Positions 23,601-31,052 of a DNA stretch of 64,000 nucleotides are shown here, in pieces. Under the pieces are notes generated by a model, which saw nothing but the letters and a program-made list of their open reading frames with translations, had not been told where the DNA came from and made no database searches. This stretch comes from Asterias amurensis (lineage: Eukaryota > Echinodermata > Asteroidea > Forcipulatida > Asteriidae). The number at the start of each line of letters is the position of its first letter. Within the stretch, counting starts at the first letter, position 1. The stretch covers positions 20,692,544 to 20,756,543 of the forward strand of contig NC_092652.1 in NCBI RefSeq assembly GCF_032118995.1. The letters run 5' to 3'. Both the position numbers and the translations under genes were made by a program.

Positions 23601-26600
23601 CTTCGGTCTACTTTGATCTGTGTATGCTATAGGATCACTTTCTCTTAGTGTCTCTTAGTGTGACTTAAAGGCACTAGACCCTATTGCAAATTGGTAATTA
23701 CTTAAAATAATTTCTAGCATGAAACTTATTTGAGAGCACGAAACTCAAGCTCAGGGCCCAATTTCATGGCTCTGCTTACCGCTGAATTCTGCGCTTACGA
23801 TCCAGCTTCCCCGCTTACGTACAAGCGCCGGATTTTTTACGCTAGCCTTGTAAGCGTAGAATGCCAAGTAACATGGAGTACACACGAGCAGGTGCCCAAA
23901 TTCGCCGCTTACTCGTGAAATACGCTTGCCGTAAGCACAGAATTCCCTGCTCACCGATTCTGTGCTTACGGTAAGCAGAGCCATGAAATTGGGCCCTGGT
24001 GTTCCAGCAGAGTATGGGTTCGAGTCCCAGTTCTGACACTTATGTTCCTGAGCAAGACACTTAATTGCTTCTCTCCAACCAGGGGTGAATGGGTACCTGT
24101 TATATGGCAGCGGTTAGTACCAGGAGAAGTGCTTGAGATGCCCTTCAGGTGTATAAAGTGCTTTATAAAAAACGATTTATTATTATAATTGTTTTATTAT
24201 AATAATAATTGTTATTATTATTGCGTTCAATAGGAGACACGGAGGAGTACAGTGTAATGGTAGACCACATGAGAGAGAAGTTTCCACACAGTGCTTTCAT
24301 CAGTGTAGGATTCAGCATGGGAGCTAATATCATCGTTAAGTACCTGGGGGAGGAACCAAGGAGGCAGAACATGTTCCTGTGTGGGGTGTCTGTCTGCCAG
24401 GGATACGACATTACAAAGTAAGCTCCTGTTTGTTATTATTTTCATTGGAATTCAAAAGCAAGGAGCAAGTTTGAGTGTTGACCACGATTAACTAAAGGTT
24501 GGTTATTTTGACTCAAACCCAGGGTCAAGTTCTCGCAGGGATAATGGTTAACAAGTGGGTGTTTAGTGATATAGGGACATAATTCGCTGGATTTTTGTTT
24601 ATTCAGAAGCGCGACCACCTTTTGGAATGAAATTTTCGTGTTAACATCTACATTTATAGGAACAATAACAATCAACAGTTCCAAAAACTAAAGGCAACTG
24701 CCTTTAAATACAAAGATTTTTATGTATTTGATTCAAGCAATTGCCCTCAAAGAAAAACAGCCCTGTAAGCAACATATTAATTGAGTTGACGATGCCTTTC
24801 ACCATTCACGTATAAGTATTGTGGCTGAGTGGTTATGAGTACTGAGTTCAAACTCCGGTGTTTACGATCAGCAAAGTGTGGGTTTGAGTCCCAGTCGTGT
24901 CACTTGTGGCCTTTATAGTCAAGACACTAAGCCACTGCATGCTTCATCCTTCAGATGGGACAGCTTAAATGCTGTTGGTCTTGTTTGTTGTGTAATGCAC
25001 AAAAAAAGAATCCAGTGCACTTATCGAACAGAGAAGGGGTTTGCCCCGATGTTCCTGGCTTGTGTCACAGCACCTTGCCATTGCATTGTGCTATTTTAAA
25101 AGGAGTTGAGTTGAGCTCATAATTCAAACATAGTCCCACATACCTTGCAGAGAGCACCCTGAGCTTTACTGAGTGACGGATACACGTACATGTATGAGCA
25201 CTACATAAGAAGCCACTGTTATGAGGCCGTATCCGAATTGGCGGACACAGCTACGGCTACGGCTAGATTTCCGCATCACCATGCGTTGAGGTATAGGACG
25301 CCTTAGCAACACCCTTAGCAACAGCTGTAGCCATAGCCGTAGCCATCAATGCAGATTCAGCCTTATTTTCATGTTTGAGAAATAGTCAATTTTATTTGTT
25401 TTCTCCATCACAACCCTGTTTTTCACAGAGCAACGGATGTACTACATGAATGGGAGAACTGCCGACGTCTCTATAACTTCATGATGGCTCAGAATATGTT
25501 GATGCAGATACGACGCAACAGCAGCATGTTGTTTGGTGACCAGGCTCGCGCCTACTGGAGGTCAAGAAACAAGGAACCGATCACGTACAACGTGGACAAA
25601 ATCATGAATTCTACTAGTTTGGTTCACCTGGATGAACATCTGACGCAGTAAGTTTCCTCACATACAAGTACTCACTGACTGGGCCCAGTTTCATGGCTCT
25701 GCTTACTATAAGCAAATAATGGGCGCTTGCAGAAGCAGGGAATTCTGTGCTAACATCAAGCAGATTTCACGGGTTAGCGTGGAATTTTGTCTTGTTCATG
25801 TGCGTAGTCCATGTTACCAGGCATTCTATGCTTCATAGCTATGTAGCATAGCGAATGATGATTGTAATCGCATAATTCGGCGGTTAGCAGAGCCATGAAA
25901 ATTTGGGCCCAATTTCATAAAATTATTAAAATTTACCAAGTCGGTTTCCCTCATTTTTATTACTGATATTTGACATAATTGCTTGTTATTATTTGTAGTG
26001 TTTCATCTTTTTGTGTGCTTAACTTGAATTTGTGCAATTAAGTTAAATCAAGTTCAAATTACATTCCTCCTTCAGATTTGTTATTTCTTTGTTGTAGAAC
26101 AACAGCTCATCATTTGTGTGTCCTTTATTTGTAAATATTTGCTTGTTTGGTGATCTTGCATTACTAACCATAACTGTTATGGATGTGTTTTATTATGTTC
26201 AAATGTGTCTTGACAGTGTTCCCTTTTTCTGTCACTCTATGAAAGATTGCAATGACTTTTTGAGTGATACTGTACACATACTGTTCATTATCCATTCACT
26301 TCATGTATGTGTGATTTTGTTTGTATTGCAGGCTGGCAAGATTTTTGTAAATCATTTATTGACAAAAAAAATGAAAGACTTTATCAAAAGTTGAGTTACC
26401 TCCTTAGAGGTGACTGTGAATGTGAATTTAAATGTTTTTAATGTATTTTTTATTTTATAAATGTTTACTATTGAAATGTATGATTACATAAATGTTTCAT
26501 ATTCTTAATTTTTGTAGGCCTACATGTAACCTACTCAGTACTCAGGAAAGAAAATGTTTAACTTTCTTATATTCAGGCCTAATCGCTCTGATTTTCATTC

Positions 26601-27753
26601 TTAGAAATGAGCAATTGACTGTGACTTGGTAAGGGGCACCATGTCAGAGATCGTCTCAGCAGAAGCAGTGCCCCCATGTGAAATGTCCCTTTGTGTGAAA
26701 CTTAAAATGTTCATTTTGCTTATGTGTTTTGTTTAATGAACTCTTCATCTTGACTTGTTTGATATTTTAGAGGTTTCAGTCGCAGGCTTAATATCTTTAC
26801 CATCGAAAAAATGCAAACAAACTTACACAAGTATTTCTTTTAGAGTAAACTGTAAATATTTGTAAGATAAAAAAGAAATAGTTGGAGGATTAAATGAAAA
26901 AAATTAATTTAAATAAAAGGATTCTTATTAAAATAAAGAATTATTTAATTGTTTGATTTGTCTTTCAGCAAAATGATCCGCAGTAGGAGCTGTGAAGACT
27001 TTTATAAAGAATGCAGTTGTGCAAGTCACATCAAAAAGGTACTTTTTACCTGTTTAGAAGATCTATTAGAAAATATGAAACACAAGGAATCTGTTTAAAG
27101 TGTTTATACTAAGGCCACCTGAGGAATCTGTTGGGTTCAAAACAGTTGTTAAAGACTGAAACACATTACCATGATGGGCATCATATCTACCACGGACAAT
27201 AAGACCTTTAAATGAGCGTCATTTTTGTTTGCATTTAGACACCCATACGGCCTGCCCTACTATATGGCCACTTTTACAGCAACAAAGAGGTTATTCGATA
27301 CAGGTGTGGGGAGCAAAATGAGAGAATGAGCGATATGAAGCAGAGTTTTAAGAAGCTTGACTGAGTTTGGTTCCGATCAGTCTATAAGCTAACACAAAGC
27401 CCTCATAAGCTTCTCATAACCTGGGAAATCCATCTATTTGTTACTCTCCTGATAACCAGTTCCTCTCTATTTTTCCTCTATTTCCCCCCCCCCCCTTTCA
27501 GATTCATCTACCAATGTTGCTCCTCAACGCAGGGGATGACCACTTGATTCCAAAAAGACATAACCTCACCCCGCATGAGTACGCAAAAGAAGCGCCCAAC
27601 GCCCTGTACGTACTGACCAAACACGGCGGCCATCTTGGATTCTTTGAAGGAGGCCTCCTGGTGCCAAACACGGTGTCTTGGATGGATAAGGCGGTAATCA
27701 GTTACACAAACGCAGTCATAGAGACGCGAAAACTAAGTCAGGCAGATATGTGA
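8528..27753 (+). CDS. ABHD2: ABHD2-like alpha/beta-hydrolase (monoacylglycerol lipase ABHD2), complete gene
   Basis: Seven coding exons: 8528-8685, 9812-9987, 21851-22018, 24234-24417, 25429-25647, 26969-27038, 27502-27753. All introns are GT-AG and all phases agree, giving 408 residues (vertebrate ABHD2 is about 425). A hydrophobic segment at residues 4-23 fits a single-pass membrane anchor. The family block IWGKSGHxQTA appears as FLWGKSGHLQTA in exon 2, PGIANNSEKAYIRTFVDYAQ in exon 3. The nucleophile elbow GFSMG (Ser195) is in exon 4, and NAGDDHL (Asp337/338) and HGGHLGFFEG (His369) in exon 7, so the Ser-Asp-His triad is complete. Known family members hydrolyse monoacylglycerols such as 2-arachidonoylglycerol, and mammalian ABHD2 is described as a progesterone-responsive lipase in sperm; that role here is inference. 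The ATG was chosen because a likely 3' splice site (TTCTGAAG, ending 8523) sits just upstream, implying a 5'UTR exon outside my reach. Confidence 0.95.
9290..9632 (+). mobile_element. MITE family A copy in ABHD2 intron 1
   Basis: Starts AGACACTATTGGTAATTGTC and ends ACCAATAATGTCCACTGCCT before TTAA (9629-9632). The interior carries the family words. The left terminus is slightly eroded. Confidence 0.8.
9812..9987 (+). CDS. ABHD2: ABHD2 coding exon 2
   Basis: Acceptor CTATCTTCAAG, donor GTATTT. Encodes YVPTFLWGKSGHLQTA and DGATCTFDVFEP, both diagnostic of the ABHD1/2/3 group. It is followed by the 11.9-kb repeat-filled intron. Confidence 0.95.
10021..10398 (+). mobile_element. MITE family A copy in ABHD2 intron 2 (TTAA flanks)
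   Basis: Terminal inverted repeats TAGTGGACACTATTAGTAATT and AATTACCAATAGTGTCCACT. Flanked by TTAA at 10017-10020 and 10399-10402. It begins only 33 bp after the exon 2 donor. Confidence 0.85.
10403..10738. mobile_element. MITE family B copy abutting the previous MITE
   Basis: Starts AGGGACACGTTGCC and ends GTGTTCCT, flanked by TTAA at 10399-10402 (shared with the family A copy) and 10739-10742. Inside are inverted arms with GAATATAATAATCCACAC and the central TTTACGTCGCGAACTAAAACGG/CGTGGCGTAAAAGG. Confidence 0.85.
10948..13749. repeat. Satellite block 1 (120-bp dimeric unit) in ABHD2 intron 2
   Basis: About 16 tandem copies of a roughly 120-bp unit. Each contains GGCTATGGCTCTATYAGCCAG, TCTGAATCT, TACTGGACTKGATAAACACA, GGCTCCTTAGCAGC, TTGGCTACATCAGCCAG, TTTGAAGCTC and TTAACACAGTATCC. 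Half-unit 1 (GGCTATGGCTCTATCAGCCAG + TCTGAA) and half-unit 2 (GCTTTGGCTACATCAGCCAG + TTTGAA) are clearly related, spaced 64 and 56 bp, so the unit is an ancient dimer. A short inverted piece occurs at about 13010-13075. Because the unit is a multiple of three, long repetitive open frames arise (MALLASLNLFTGLDKHR...); I take these as by-products. Interrupted at 11487-12215. Confidence 0.95.
11487..12215 (+). pseudogene. Degenerate piggyBac-like element inserted in the satellite
   Basis: Non-satellite DNA inside block 1. From ATG at 11720 it encodes an acidic stretch (LENFEDSDSGESDFEEL). In another frame from about 11847 it encodes NDNDVHEHDNESDGSSDGSGSDDG. Acidic Asp/Glu/Ser-rich N-termini are typical of piggyBac transposases. 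The frame is broken and no catalytic region follows. The right end CGTAGCGTGCTAAGGG meets TTAA (12216-12219), which is part of a satellite TTAACACAG. piggyBac ends commonly read TTAACCC on the inverse strand, as here. The left end is not recognisable. Assignment rests on the acidic N-terminus and TTAA end only. Confidence 0.4.
13865..14135 (-). mobile_element. MITE family A, truncated
   Basis: Left end TTAA (13861-13864) followed by AGGCAGTGGACACTAATTAGC. The interior is typical to GAGATACACCAAGTGAGAAGACT. The far terminal repeat is missing. Confidence 0.75.
15179..15346 (+). repeat. Direct repeat between segment copies 1 and 2
   Basis: TCCCACTTCCGGTTGACC(T/C)TGAAGTAGAG occurs at about 15179-15207 and again at about 15317-15345, with similar flanks (GAAGTTTTTGGGATAT / TAGTTCTTGAGGTATGG). 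This indicates a local duplication of about 138 bp. Confidence 0.7.
16005..16142. mobile_element. Small foldback element
   Basis: ATTTCACAGAGAGTTAGGCCTAGTCCTAACTTAGGAC at the left is mirrored by GAGATAAGACTAGTCTTAACTCTTTGTGAAAT at the right (key words AGTTA, GACTAGTC, TGTGAAAT). It lies at the junction of segment copies 2 and 3. A related word cluster (TCCTAACTTAGGATG) occurs near 8208. Confidence 0.65.
16842..17255 (-). repeat. Satellite block 2, inverted orientation
   Basis: The same 120-bp satellite on the opposite strand: CTGGCTGATAGAGCCATAGCC, AAACTGGCTGATGTAGCCAAAGC, AACACAGTATCTGTACC inverse. About three and a half units, with a TTTAAACAC variant in the spacer. Confidence 0.9.
17258..17570 (+). 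mobile_element. tRNA-derived SINE, family 1
   Basis: The head resembles a tRNA: GGTTACCGTGGTCAAGTGGTTAGACTGCAGGACTTGCAA (A-box-like TGGTCAAGTGGTTAGA) and GGTTGTGACTTCGAATCCCC (B box). The body TTTCACAATGACTAGAATAAATATTGTCG ... AATCACAATTTCTTGATTTGTG ... CCAATGTTTGTGAGAGAGATTGGCTG ... TTTGTGGGAG is shared with the copies at 19604 and 61461. It is inserted in the satellite array. Confidence 0.8.
17590..18140. repeat. Minisatellite of TTGGGCCAACGTTGG words
   Basis: Irregular tandem array in which TTGGGCCAA, CATTGGCCCAAC and CCAACGTTGG recur every 15-40 bp. Larger units begin ACATTGGCCCAA at about 17689, 17823 and 18039. It contains the perfect 14-bp palindrome GGCCAACGTTGGCC at 17802-17815. Words resemble the ATTGGCCCA motif of the triplicated segment, so the two may share an origin. 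Open frames on both strands are repeat by-products. Confidence 0.85.
18165..18852 (+). repeat. Satellite block 3
   Basis: The 120-bp satellite in forward orientation, about five diverged units with CACTAGACTGGATAAACAC and GAGACACAGCTACGTCC spacers. The last eight bases (GCTACGTC, 18845-18852) are the target duplication of the following hAT element. Confidence 0.9.
18853..19462. mobile_element. hAT-type MITE inserted in satellite, perfect 8-bp duplication
   Basis: 610 bp. It begins TAGGCCTGGGCGAAT and ends ATTCGCCCAGCACTA (13 of 15 bases inverted-repeat match), with CGAATATCCGGTTAAT repeated near both ends. Flanked by GCTACGTC at 18845-18852 and 19463-19470. The undisturbed satellite at about 18596 reads CAGCTACGTCCTTTGCAGC, so the empty site is visible in the same window. 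No transposase is encoded. A run of more than 20 T lies near 19330. Confidence 0.9.
19463..19603 (+). repeat. Satellite fragment
   Basis: Continuation of block 3 after the hAT insertion: CTTTGCAGCCTTGGCTACATCAGCC to GGCTCCTTTGCAGCTT. Interrupted by the SINE poly(GTTT) tail. Confidence 0.9.
19604..19905 (-). mobile_element. tRNA-derived SINE, family 1 (inverted copy)
   Basis: The minus-strand head at 19905-19835 contains GGTTACCGTGGTCAAGTGG and GGTTGTGAGTTCGAATCCCC. The 3' end is a (GTTT)n run at 19604-19646 on the plus strand, that is, an (AAAC)n tail. Its head joins the satellite again at 19906. Confidence 0.85.
19906..21300 (+). repeat. Satellite block 4
   Basis: About 11 units of the 120-bp satellite. 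A higher-order duplication is visible: the two-unit stretch at about 20080-20320 is nearly repeated at about 20320-20560, sharing the rare variants CTCCATAAGCAGC and AGTTCGAAGCTC. Diverged units with CTACACGAGACTGGATTTAAAC follow. A last degenerate piece is at about 21683-21735. Confidence 0.92.
21308..21672. mobile_element. AT-rich foldback-like insertion in satellite
   Basis: Satellite resumes on the far side (21683). Edges are GCATGCAACTCTTCCGCG at the left and GGGCAGTGGCATGCCTG at the right. Homopolymer A runs (21369-21403) face T runs (21410-21460). Boundaries are approximate and the class is unknown. Confidence 0.45.
21851..22018 (+). CDS. ABHD2: ABHD2 coding exon 3
   Basis: Acceptor TCTTTTGCAG, donor GTAAGC. 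Encodes the VVPGIANNSEKAYIRTFV core strand-loop, the NHLGSLPNVPLTSPR segment and FTYG. Confidence 0.95.
22734..23146. mobile_element. MITE family B copy in ABHD2 intron 3
   Basis: AAAGGAACATGTTGCCTTGGATCGG at the left, CCAATCCAAGGCAATGTGTTCCT at the right, TTAA at 23143-23146. At the centre GGAGTCAAATTT|TTGACTCCC is a tight palindrome. An internal duplication (AGAAGATGGAAGTAGAATTAGG) lengthens the left arm. Confidence 0.8.
23754..23997. mobile_element. MITE family C (GGGCCCAATTTCATGGCTCTGC ends)
   Basis: Inverted termini of about 27 bp: AGGGCCCAATTTCATGGCTC and its exact inverse GAGCCATGAAATTGGGCCCT, extending into TGCTTACC/GGTAAGCA. The interior is rich in GCGCTTACG and GTAAGC words. Related copies at 25681, 34562, 61856 and, diverged, 63457. 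Confidence 0.85.
24000..24190 (+). mobile_element. SINE family 2, partial copy
   Basis: TATGGGTTCGAGTCCCAGTT (B-box-like), CTGAGCAAGACACTTAATTGC, TCTCCAACCAGGGGTGAATGGG, ending ATAAAGTGCTTTATAAAAAACG and an ATTATT-rich tail. The same 3' words recur at 49115-49350. Confidence 0.65.
24234..24417 (+). CDS. ABHD2: ABHD2 coding exon 4 (nucleophile exon)
   Basis: Acceptor GCGTTCAATAG, donor GTAAGC. Carries the nucleophile elbow G-F-S-M-G with Ser195 and the following N-I-I-V-K-Y-L-G-E and VSVCQGYD blocks. Confidence 0.95.
24815..25095 (+). mobile_element. SINE family 2 copy in ABHD2 intron 4
   Basis: tRNA-like head GTGGCTGAGTGGTTATGAGTACTGAG (A box) and GTGTGGGTTTGAGTCCCAGTC (B box), then CAAGACACTAAGCCACTGCATGC, GATGGGACAGCTTAAATGC, AATCCAGTGCACTTATCGAAC, AGAGAAGGGGTTTGCCCCG. 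Shares the body with the copies at 29036, 47930 and 62265. Confidence 0.75.
25429..25647 (+). CDS. ABHD2: ABHD2 coding exon 5
   Basis: Acceptor TTTTTCACAG, donor GTAAGT. Encodes the cap-region segment with NCRRLYNFMMAQNM and STSLVHLDEHLT. Phase agreement with exons 4 and 6 fixes both splice sites. Confidence 0.93.
25681..25910. mobile_element. MITE family C copy in ABHD2 intron 5
   Basis: GGGCCCAGTTTCATGGCTCTGC at the left, GCAGAGCCATGAAAATTTGGGCCC at the right, 33 bp after the exon 5 donor. Confidence 0.85.
25911..26968. other. ABHD2 intron 5 remainder
   Basis: AT-rich intronic DNA with no repeats I can name. An open frame at 26116-26394 is hydrophobic and Cys-rich without flanking splice sites; I do not call it. 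Confidence 0.4.
26969..27038 (+). CDS. ABHD2: ABHD2 coding exon 6
   Basis: Short 70-nt exon between acceptor TGTCTTTCAG and donor GTACTT. Encodes KMIRSRSCEDFYKECSCASH, aligning with the family's SLKEYYEEESC region. It is too short to stand out as an open frame. Confidence 0.9.
27502..27753 (+). CDS. ABHD2: ABHD2 terminal coding exon 7
   Basis: Preceded by a C/T-rich tract ending TTTCAG. Encodes catalytic Asp (NAGDDHL) and His (HGGHLGF), then WMDKAVISYTNA and the stop TGA 27751-27753. The C-terminus is shorter than in vertebrates. Confidence 0.95.
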   Translation: MHLPMLLLNAGDDHLIPKRHNLTPHEYAKEAPNALYVLTKHGGHLGFFEGGLLVPNTVSWMDKAVISYTNAVIETRKLSQADM

Positions 27754-27857
27754 TGTGTGTGTGATTTTTATTACTTTGAACTTTTGCAAAAAATGTATCT
27801 CCGTACTTTTCAGAGACTGAGCAGCTCGACCTAATGAGGGTAAAAGTCTGCATTCTG

Positions 27858-27863
27858 AATAAA
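27858..27863 (+). promoter_or_regulatory. ABHD2: ABHD2 polyadenylation signal AATAAA
   Basis: AATAAA 105 bp after the stop codon. A second AATAAA follows near 27889. Either would give a short 3'UTR. Confidence 0.6.
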
Positions 27864-28787
27864 TTTGCGGAAAAAAAATCTTTCCTGAAAAATAAAATTA
27901 ACAATTTATCAAATTTGACAATTTAAAATTCACTAATACCTTATTATATTTACATGGTACATGTATACATGATGTTCAAAATGCACCTGGTGTAAATTAG
28001 GGCCCTCTCCACCACTAGCCAGTAATTTTAGCATAGGGGTAGTAAACCCACACTGTGTGTACATGGTTTTGATAGGGGCATTACTTGCAGACGTGCGGCT
28101 TCAAATCCCATCCTAATGATGAAGCAATAATTGTTTAAATGTCTTGCTTAACGACACAAGAGGTCTGAGACTCGAATCCACACTCTGCTGATCAGAAACA
28201 CAAGAGCTCGAGTCTACACACGCTTGGCCTCGATACACCACACCCATTATTGTAACTGAATTTCGTAAGAAGTCAGAAATTTACTGGCTCATGGAGCAAG
28301 TAAAATGGATGGGTGGGGGATGGTGTGTGGTAATGAAAAATTTTCAATCTTCAAGGGTCTTCTTACTCTCAACTTTAGAGGAAAAAAATGGTTTTCGTCA
28401 GTGCAATAAAATATCAAAGTTGTCACTTGATGACAACCATGTTTTTTAGTTCAGTATATAAAAAAAAAGGGAAACAAATTTTAAAAGTTTTCTCATAAGA
28501 CAAGATTTATTTTTTGCAATGTCGTTGATTTAAAATCGTTGCCTATTCTCATACATGTATTTATACCAAAGAACCAAACTCATTTCAAGAGTTGAATGGT
28601 TCATTTACTTCACAGCCAAATTAATGGAGTAGTGCCACAAGAACATGTATAGCAAGTTTTGTCAAATTTAAAGTTATTTTTATGAAATCAATCTGCAAGG
28701 TTTTCTTGAGCTTGATGGATTCAGGACTGCAGTTTAAAGTCAACAGAACTTTGCAAACGAGCCAACAGCTACCGGGCAATCTCGGTG
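27864..28787. other. Intergenic downstream of ABHD2
   Basis: AT-rich. A degenerate SINE-family-2 fragment (TTGCTTAACGACACAAGAGGTCTGAGACTCGAATCC) lies at about 28142-28230. Nothing else is supported. Confidence 0.4.
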
Positions 28788-28925
28788 GTCTACATGTAGT
28801 TGGTACGACTCTGCTCTAGAATTGCAAGGGTCATGGGAGCGAATCCCACCCGAGTAATATGACTGAATAACATGCCTGTGAATTTTTCCACATGACTCAG
28901 GAAAGTACTGAGTATACAGTGCTAA
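28788..28925 (+). mobile_element. tRNA-related SINE-like fragment
   Basis: CTCTAGAATTGCAAGGGTCATGGGAGCGAATCCCACCCGAGTAA, then CTGTGAATTTTTCCACATGACTCAGGAAAGTACTGAGTAT. Same sequence type as the arms of the inverted pair at 3925-4258. Confidence 0.6.
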
Positions 28926-29035
28926 CACACATCGGTGAAAGGGTAAAACAAATTTTTAAAAGCTTTATCACACCTGAGGTTGTCTCAAAGCGCTCAATAT
29001 TGTTTTTCTAGTATAAGGTATGCAGAGCTGTGTTT

Positions 29036-29345
29036 GAAATGTAAGACCAATTCATTTTCAAAGCACCATAGCAATTTACATGGTGTTGTGGCACAGCCTG
29101 CAGCTAACCAAGCTGCTTGAAAACACTGGGGCGAACCCCCTTCTCTTAATGATAAAGTGTAACTTGGCATTACACAACACACAGGACCAACGGCTTTCTG
29201 TCCCATCCAAAGGATGATGAAGCACGAATGGTCAAGTGTCTTGCTTAAAGACACAAGTTTCTAGACCGAGACTCCCCAACCCATTTTTTGCTAATCAGAA
29301 ACACCAGACCTCGAGACTAGTGTGCTTGACTACTCAACCACGACA
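29036..29345 (-). mobile_element. SINE family 2 (inverted copy)
   Basis: Minus-strand order: GTCGTGGTTGAGTAGTCAAGCACAC (head), CAAGACACTTGACCATTCGTGC, CCTTTGGATGGGACAGAAAGCCGTTGGTCC, ACACTTTATCATTAAGAGAAGGGGGTTCGCCCC, ending near CATGTAAATTGC. The matching body identifies it. Confidence 0.75.
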
Positions 29346-29440
29346 CAAATTATGTACTTTAAATTGTTGAACAGAATGCAATTCATCTGCAGCTAGTTAG
29401 TTTAATTGCTAATTATAACTGATTACTTCCATATATTATG

Positions 29441-29804
29441 AAAGGCACTGAACACCTTCGGTAATATTTGTCAAAGAGCGGTATTCTCACTTTATGTACT
29501 CAGACATGCATAAAATAACAGACCTTACAAATGTGGACTCAATTGGTCATCGCAGTTGCAAGAAAATTTTGAAGAAAAAATCACCCTTGTTGCACAAATT
29601 TGTGTGCCTACAGAGATGCATTGTAAAAAGCGTCAGCTGAAGTCTTTTAATATTTGAGTGAGAAATTACCTTTTTCTCAAAAACTATGTTACTTCAGAGG
29701 GATCCGTCTCACAATGTTTTATACTATCAACTGCTCACCATTTGCTCGCTAAGTTTTTATGATGACTATTATTTGGAGTAATGACCAAAAGTGTCCAGTG
29801 CCTT
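29441..29804 (+). mobile_element. MITE family A, diverged copy
   Basis: AAAGGCACTGAACACCTTCGGTAATATTTGTCAAAGAGC at the left, AATGACCAAAAGTGTCCAGTGCCTTA at the right. The interior matches (TTACTTCAGAGGGATCC, ACAATGTTTTATACTATCAAC). Confidence 0.8.
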
Positions 29805-30565
29805 ACACACATCTTTAAATCTGTCTTTTTTATTTTGTGGAATAAGTGCATTTAAAATCTGCTTCTATTTATATCTTTATATAGAAAACAAATTGAGAAC
29901 AAATCATTATGGTAATTACAATAAATTATATCTTACTTTTATAGGGAATTTCAATTTTATTACAAATGCAGCGTCTTTCCGAATTTTTGTAGCCTTTACC
30001 TAATAGTTGTTTTATTTTCTATTTGAACATTTTTTATTGCATGTTGTACATCCATGTGTCTTAGACATCCACTTGTCAAAAAAAAAAAAACTCCTACCAA
30101 TCCAAATTGAAAAATGCAATTGTTTAACCCTCATACTATTTACCCATCAATATCGTTTGCTGTGGTTTTGGAGGAGAGATGCACTACACTAACATGCAAC
30201 CATGTAGTGAAGACATGAGTAGTACTAAGTACATGAACAGGCTTAAATACATGAACATGCTTAGTGCTGTGCAAAGATTAGCCACACAACAGCATAGTTG
30301 CTGCACCATAGGCCTACACAGTAGCACAACAACTATGCAGGTTTCAAATAGTTGGTCAAATTGCTGGAAAGTGTCACAAGTGTAGGAGGGTTTTGTTGGA
30401 GGAAAACAAAAATCCAGAATGTAACTTCAGGACTTTCTTATTGTAAAACACACGAACCAAATTATTCTGTCATTTTGTCAGACAACAGTACCTTCTCTAG
30501 ATGTGTATCGTTTAAAAACAGTGATGGTGAAATTTTTAATATTATCTACACAACACACTGTTCTC
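29805..30565. other. Intergenic, nothing recognised
   Basis: AT-rich. A poly(A) run lies at 30079-30091. No feature supported. Confidence 0.4.
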
Positions 30566-30569
30566 TTAA

Positions 30570-31048
30570 AGGCACTGGACATGTTTGGTTACTGTCAATT
30601 CCCTATGTTCTCACTTGCAAACCTGAGAAATTTGGGGCTCAATTGGTCAACAAATTTGCAAGAGAATAGTGTACTTTCAGATATATAAAAATAGGCTTTA
30701 GCTGAAGTTTTTTATTATTTGAGTGAGAAATTAGCTCTTTCTATGTTGCTTCAGAGGGAGCCGTTTTCTCACAATGTGTCAAGCCCGATTCATACTTAAT
30801 GCAAATGTGATACGAATGTTGACGTCACAAATTCGCAAGGGTTGAGTTGTCGGCAACTCTCTCTTGAATATCGCAGAGAGGGCAGAGTTGTGACGTCAAA
30901 GTCACGTCAAATTCGCATCGCATTCGCATTCACATTCGCAGAAAGTATGAACCGGGCTTTATACTATCAACAGTTCACCCTTACTCGTTACCAAGTTAAA
31001 TTTTATGCTAACAATTATTTTGAGTAATTACCAATAATGTCCAGTGCC
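30570..31048 (+). mobile_element. MITE family A carrying a nested insertion
   Basis: TTAA (30566-30569) then AGGCACTGGACATGTTTGG; right end ACCAATAATGTCCAGTGCCT then TTAA (31049-31052). The copy is split after CTCACAATGT by the element at 30781-30959 and resumes TATACTATCAACAG. Confidence 0.85.
30781..30959. mobile_element. Nested 179-bp palindromic element
   Basis: Ends AAGCCCGATTCATACT and AGTATGAACCGGGCTT are inverted repeats (15 of 16). TTGACGTCACAAATTCGC and GCAGAGTTGTGACGTCAA are mirrored nearer the centre. Inserted in the MITE above. No clear target duplication. Confidence 0.8.
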
Positions 31049-31052
31049 TTAA

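Noticed and set aside
26116-26394. 92-codon hydrophobic frame in ABHD2 intron 5
   Set aside because: AT-rich, no splice sites or domain; chance open frame.
27239-27364. Extra ABHD2 exon after exon 6 (TTTGCATTTAG acceptor)
   Set aside because: Exon 6 to exon 7 joins perfectly in phase and matches the family alignment; reading this stretch gives a stop within about 35 codons.
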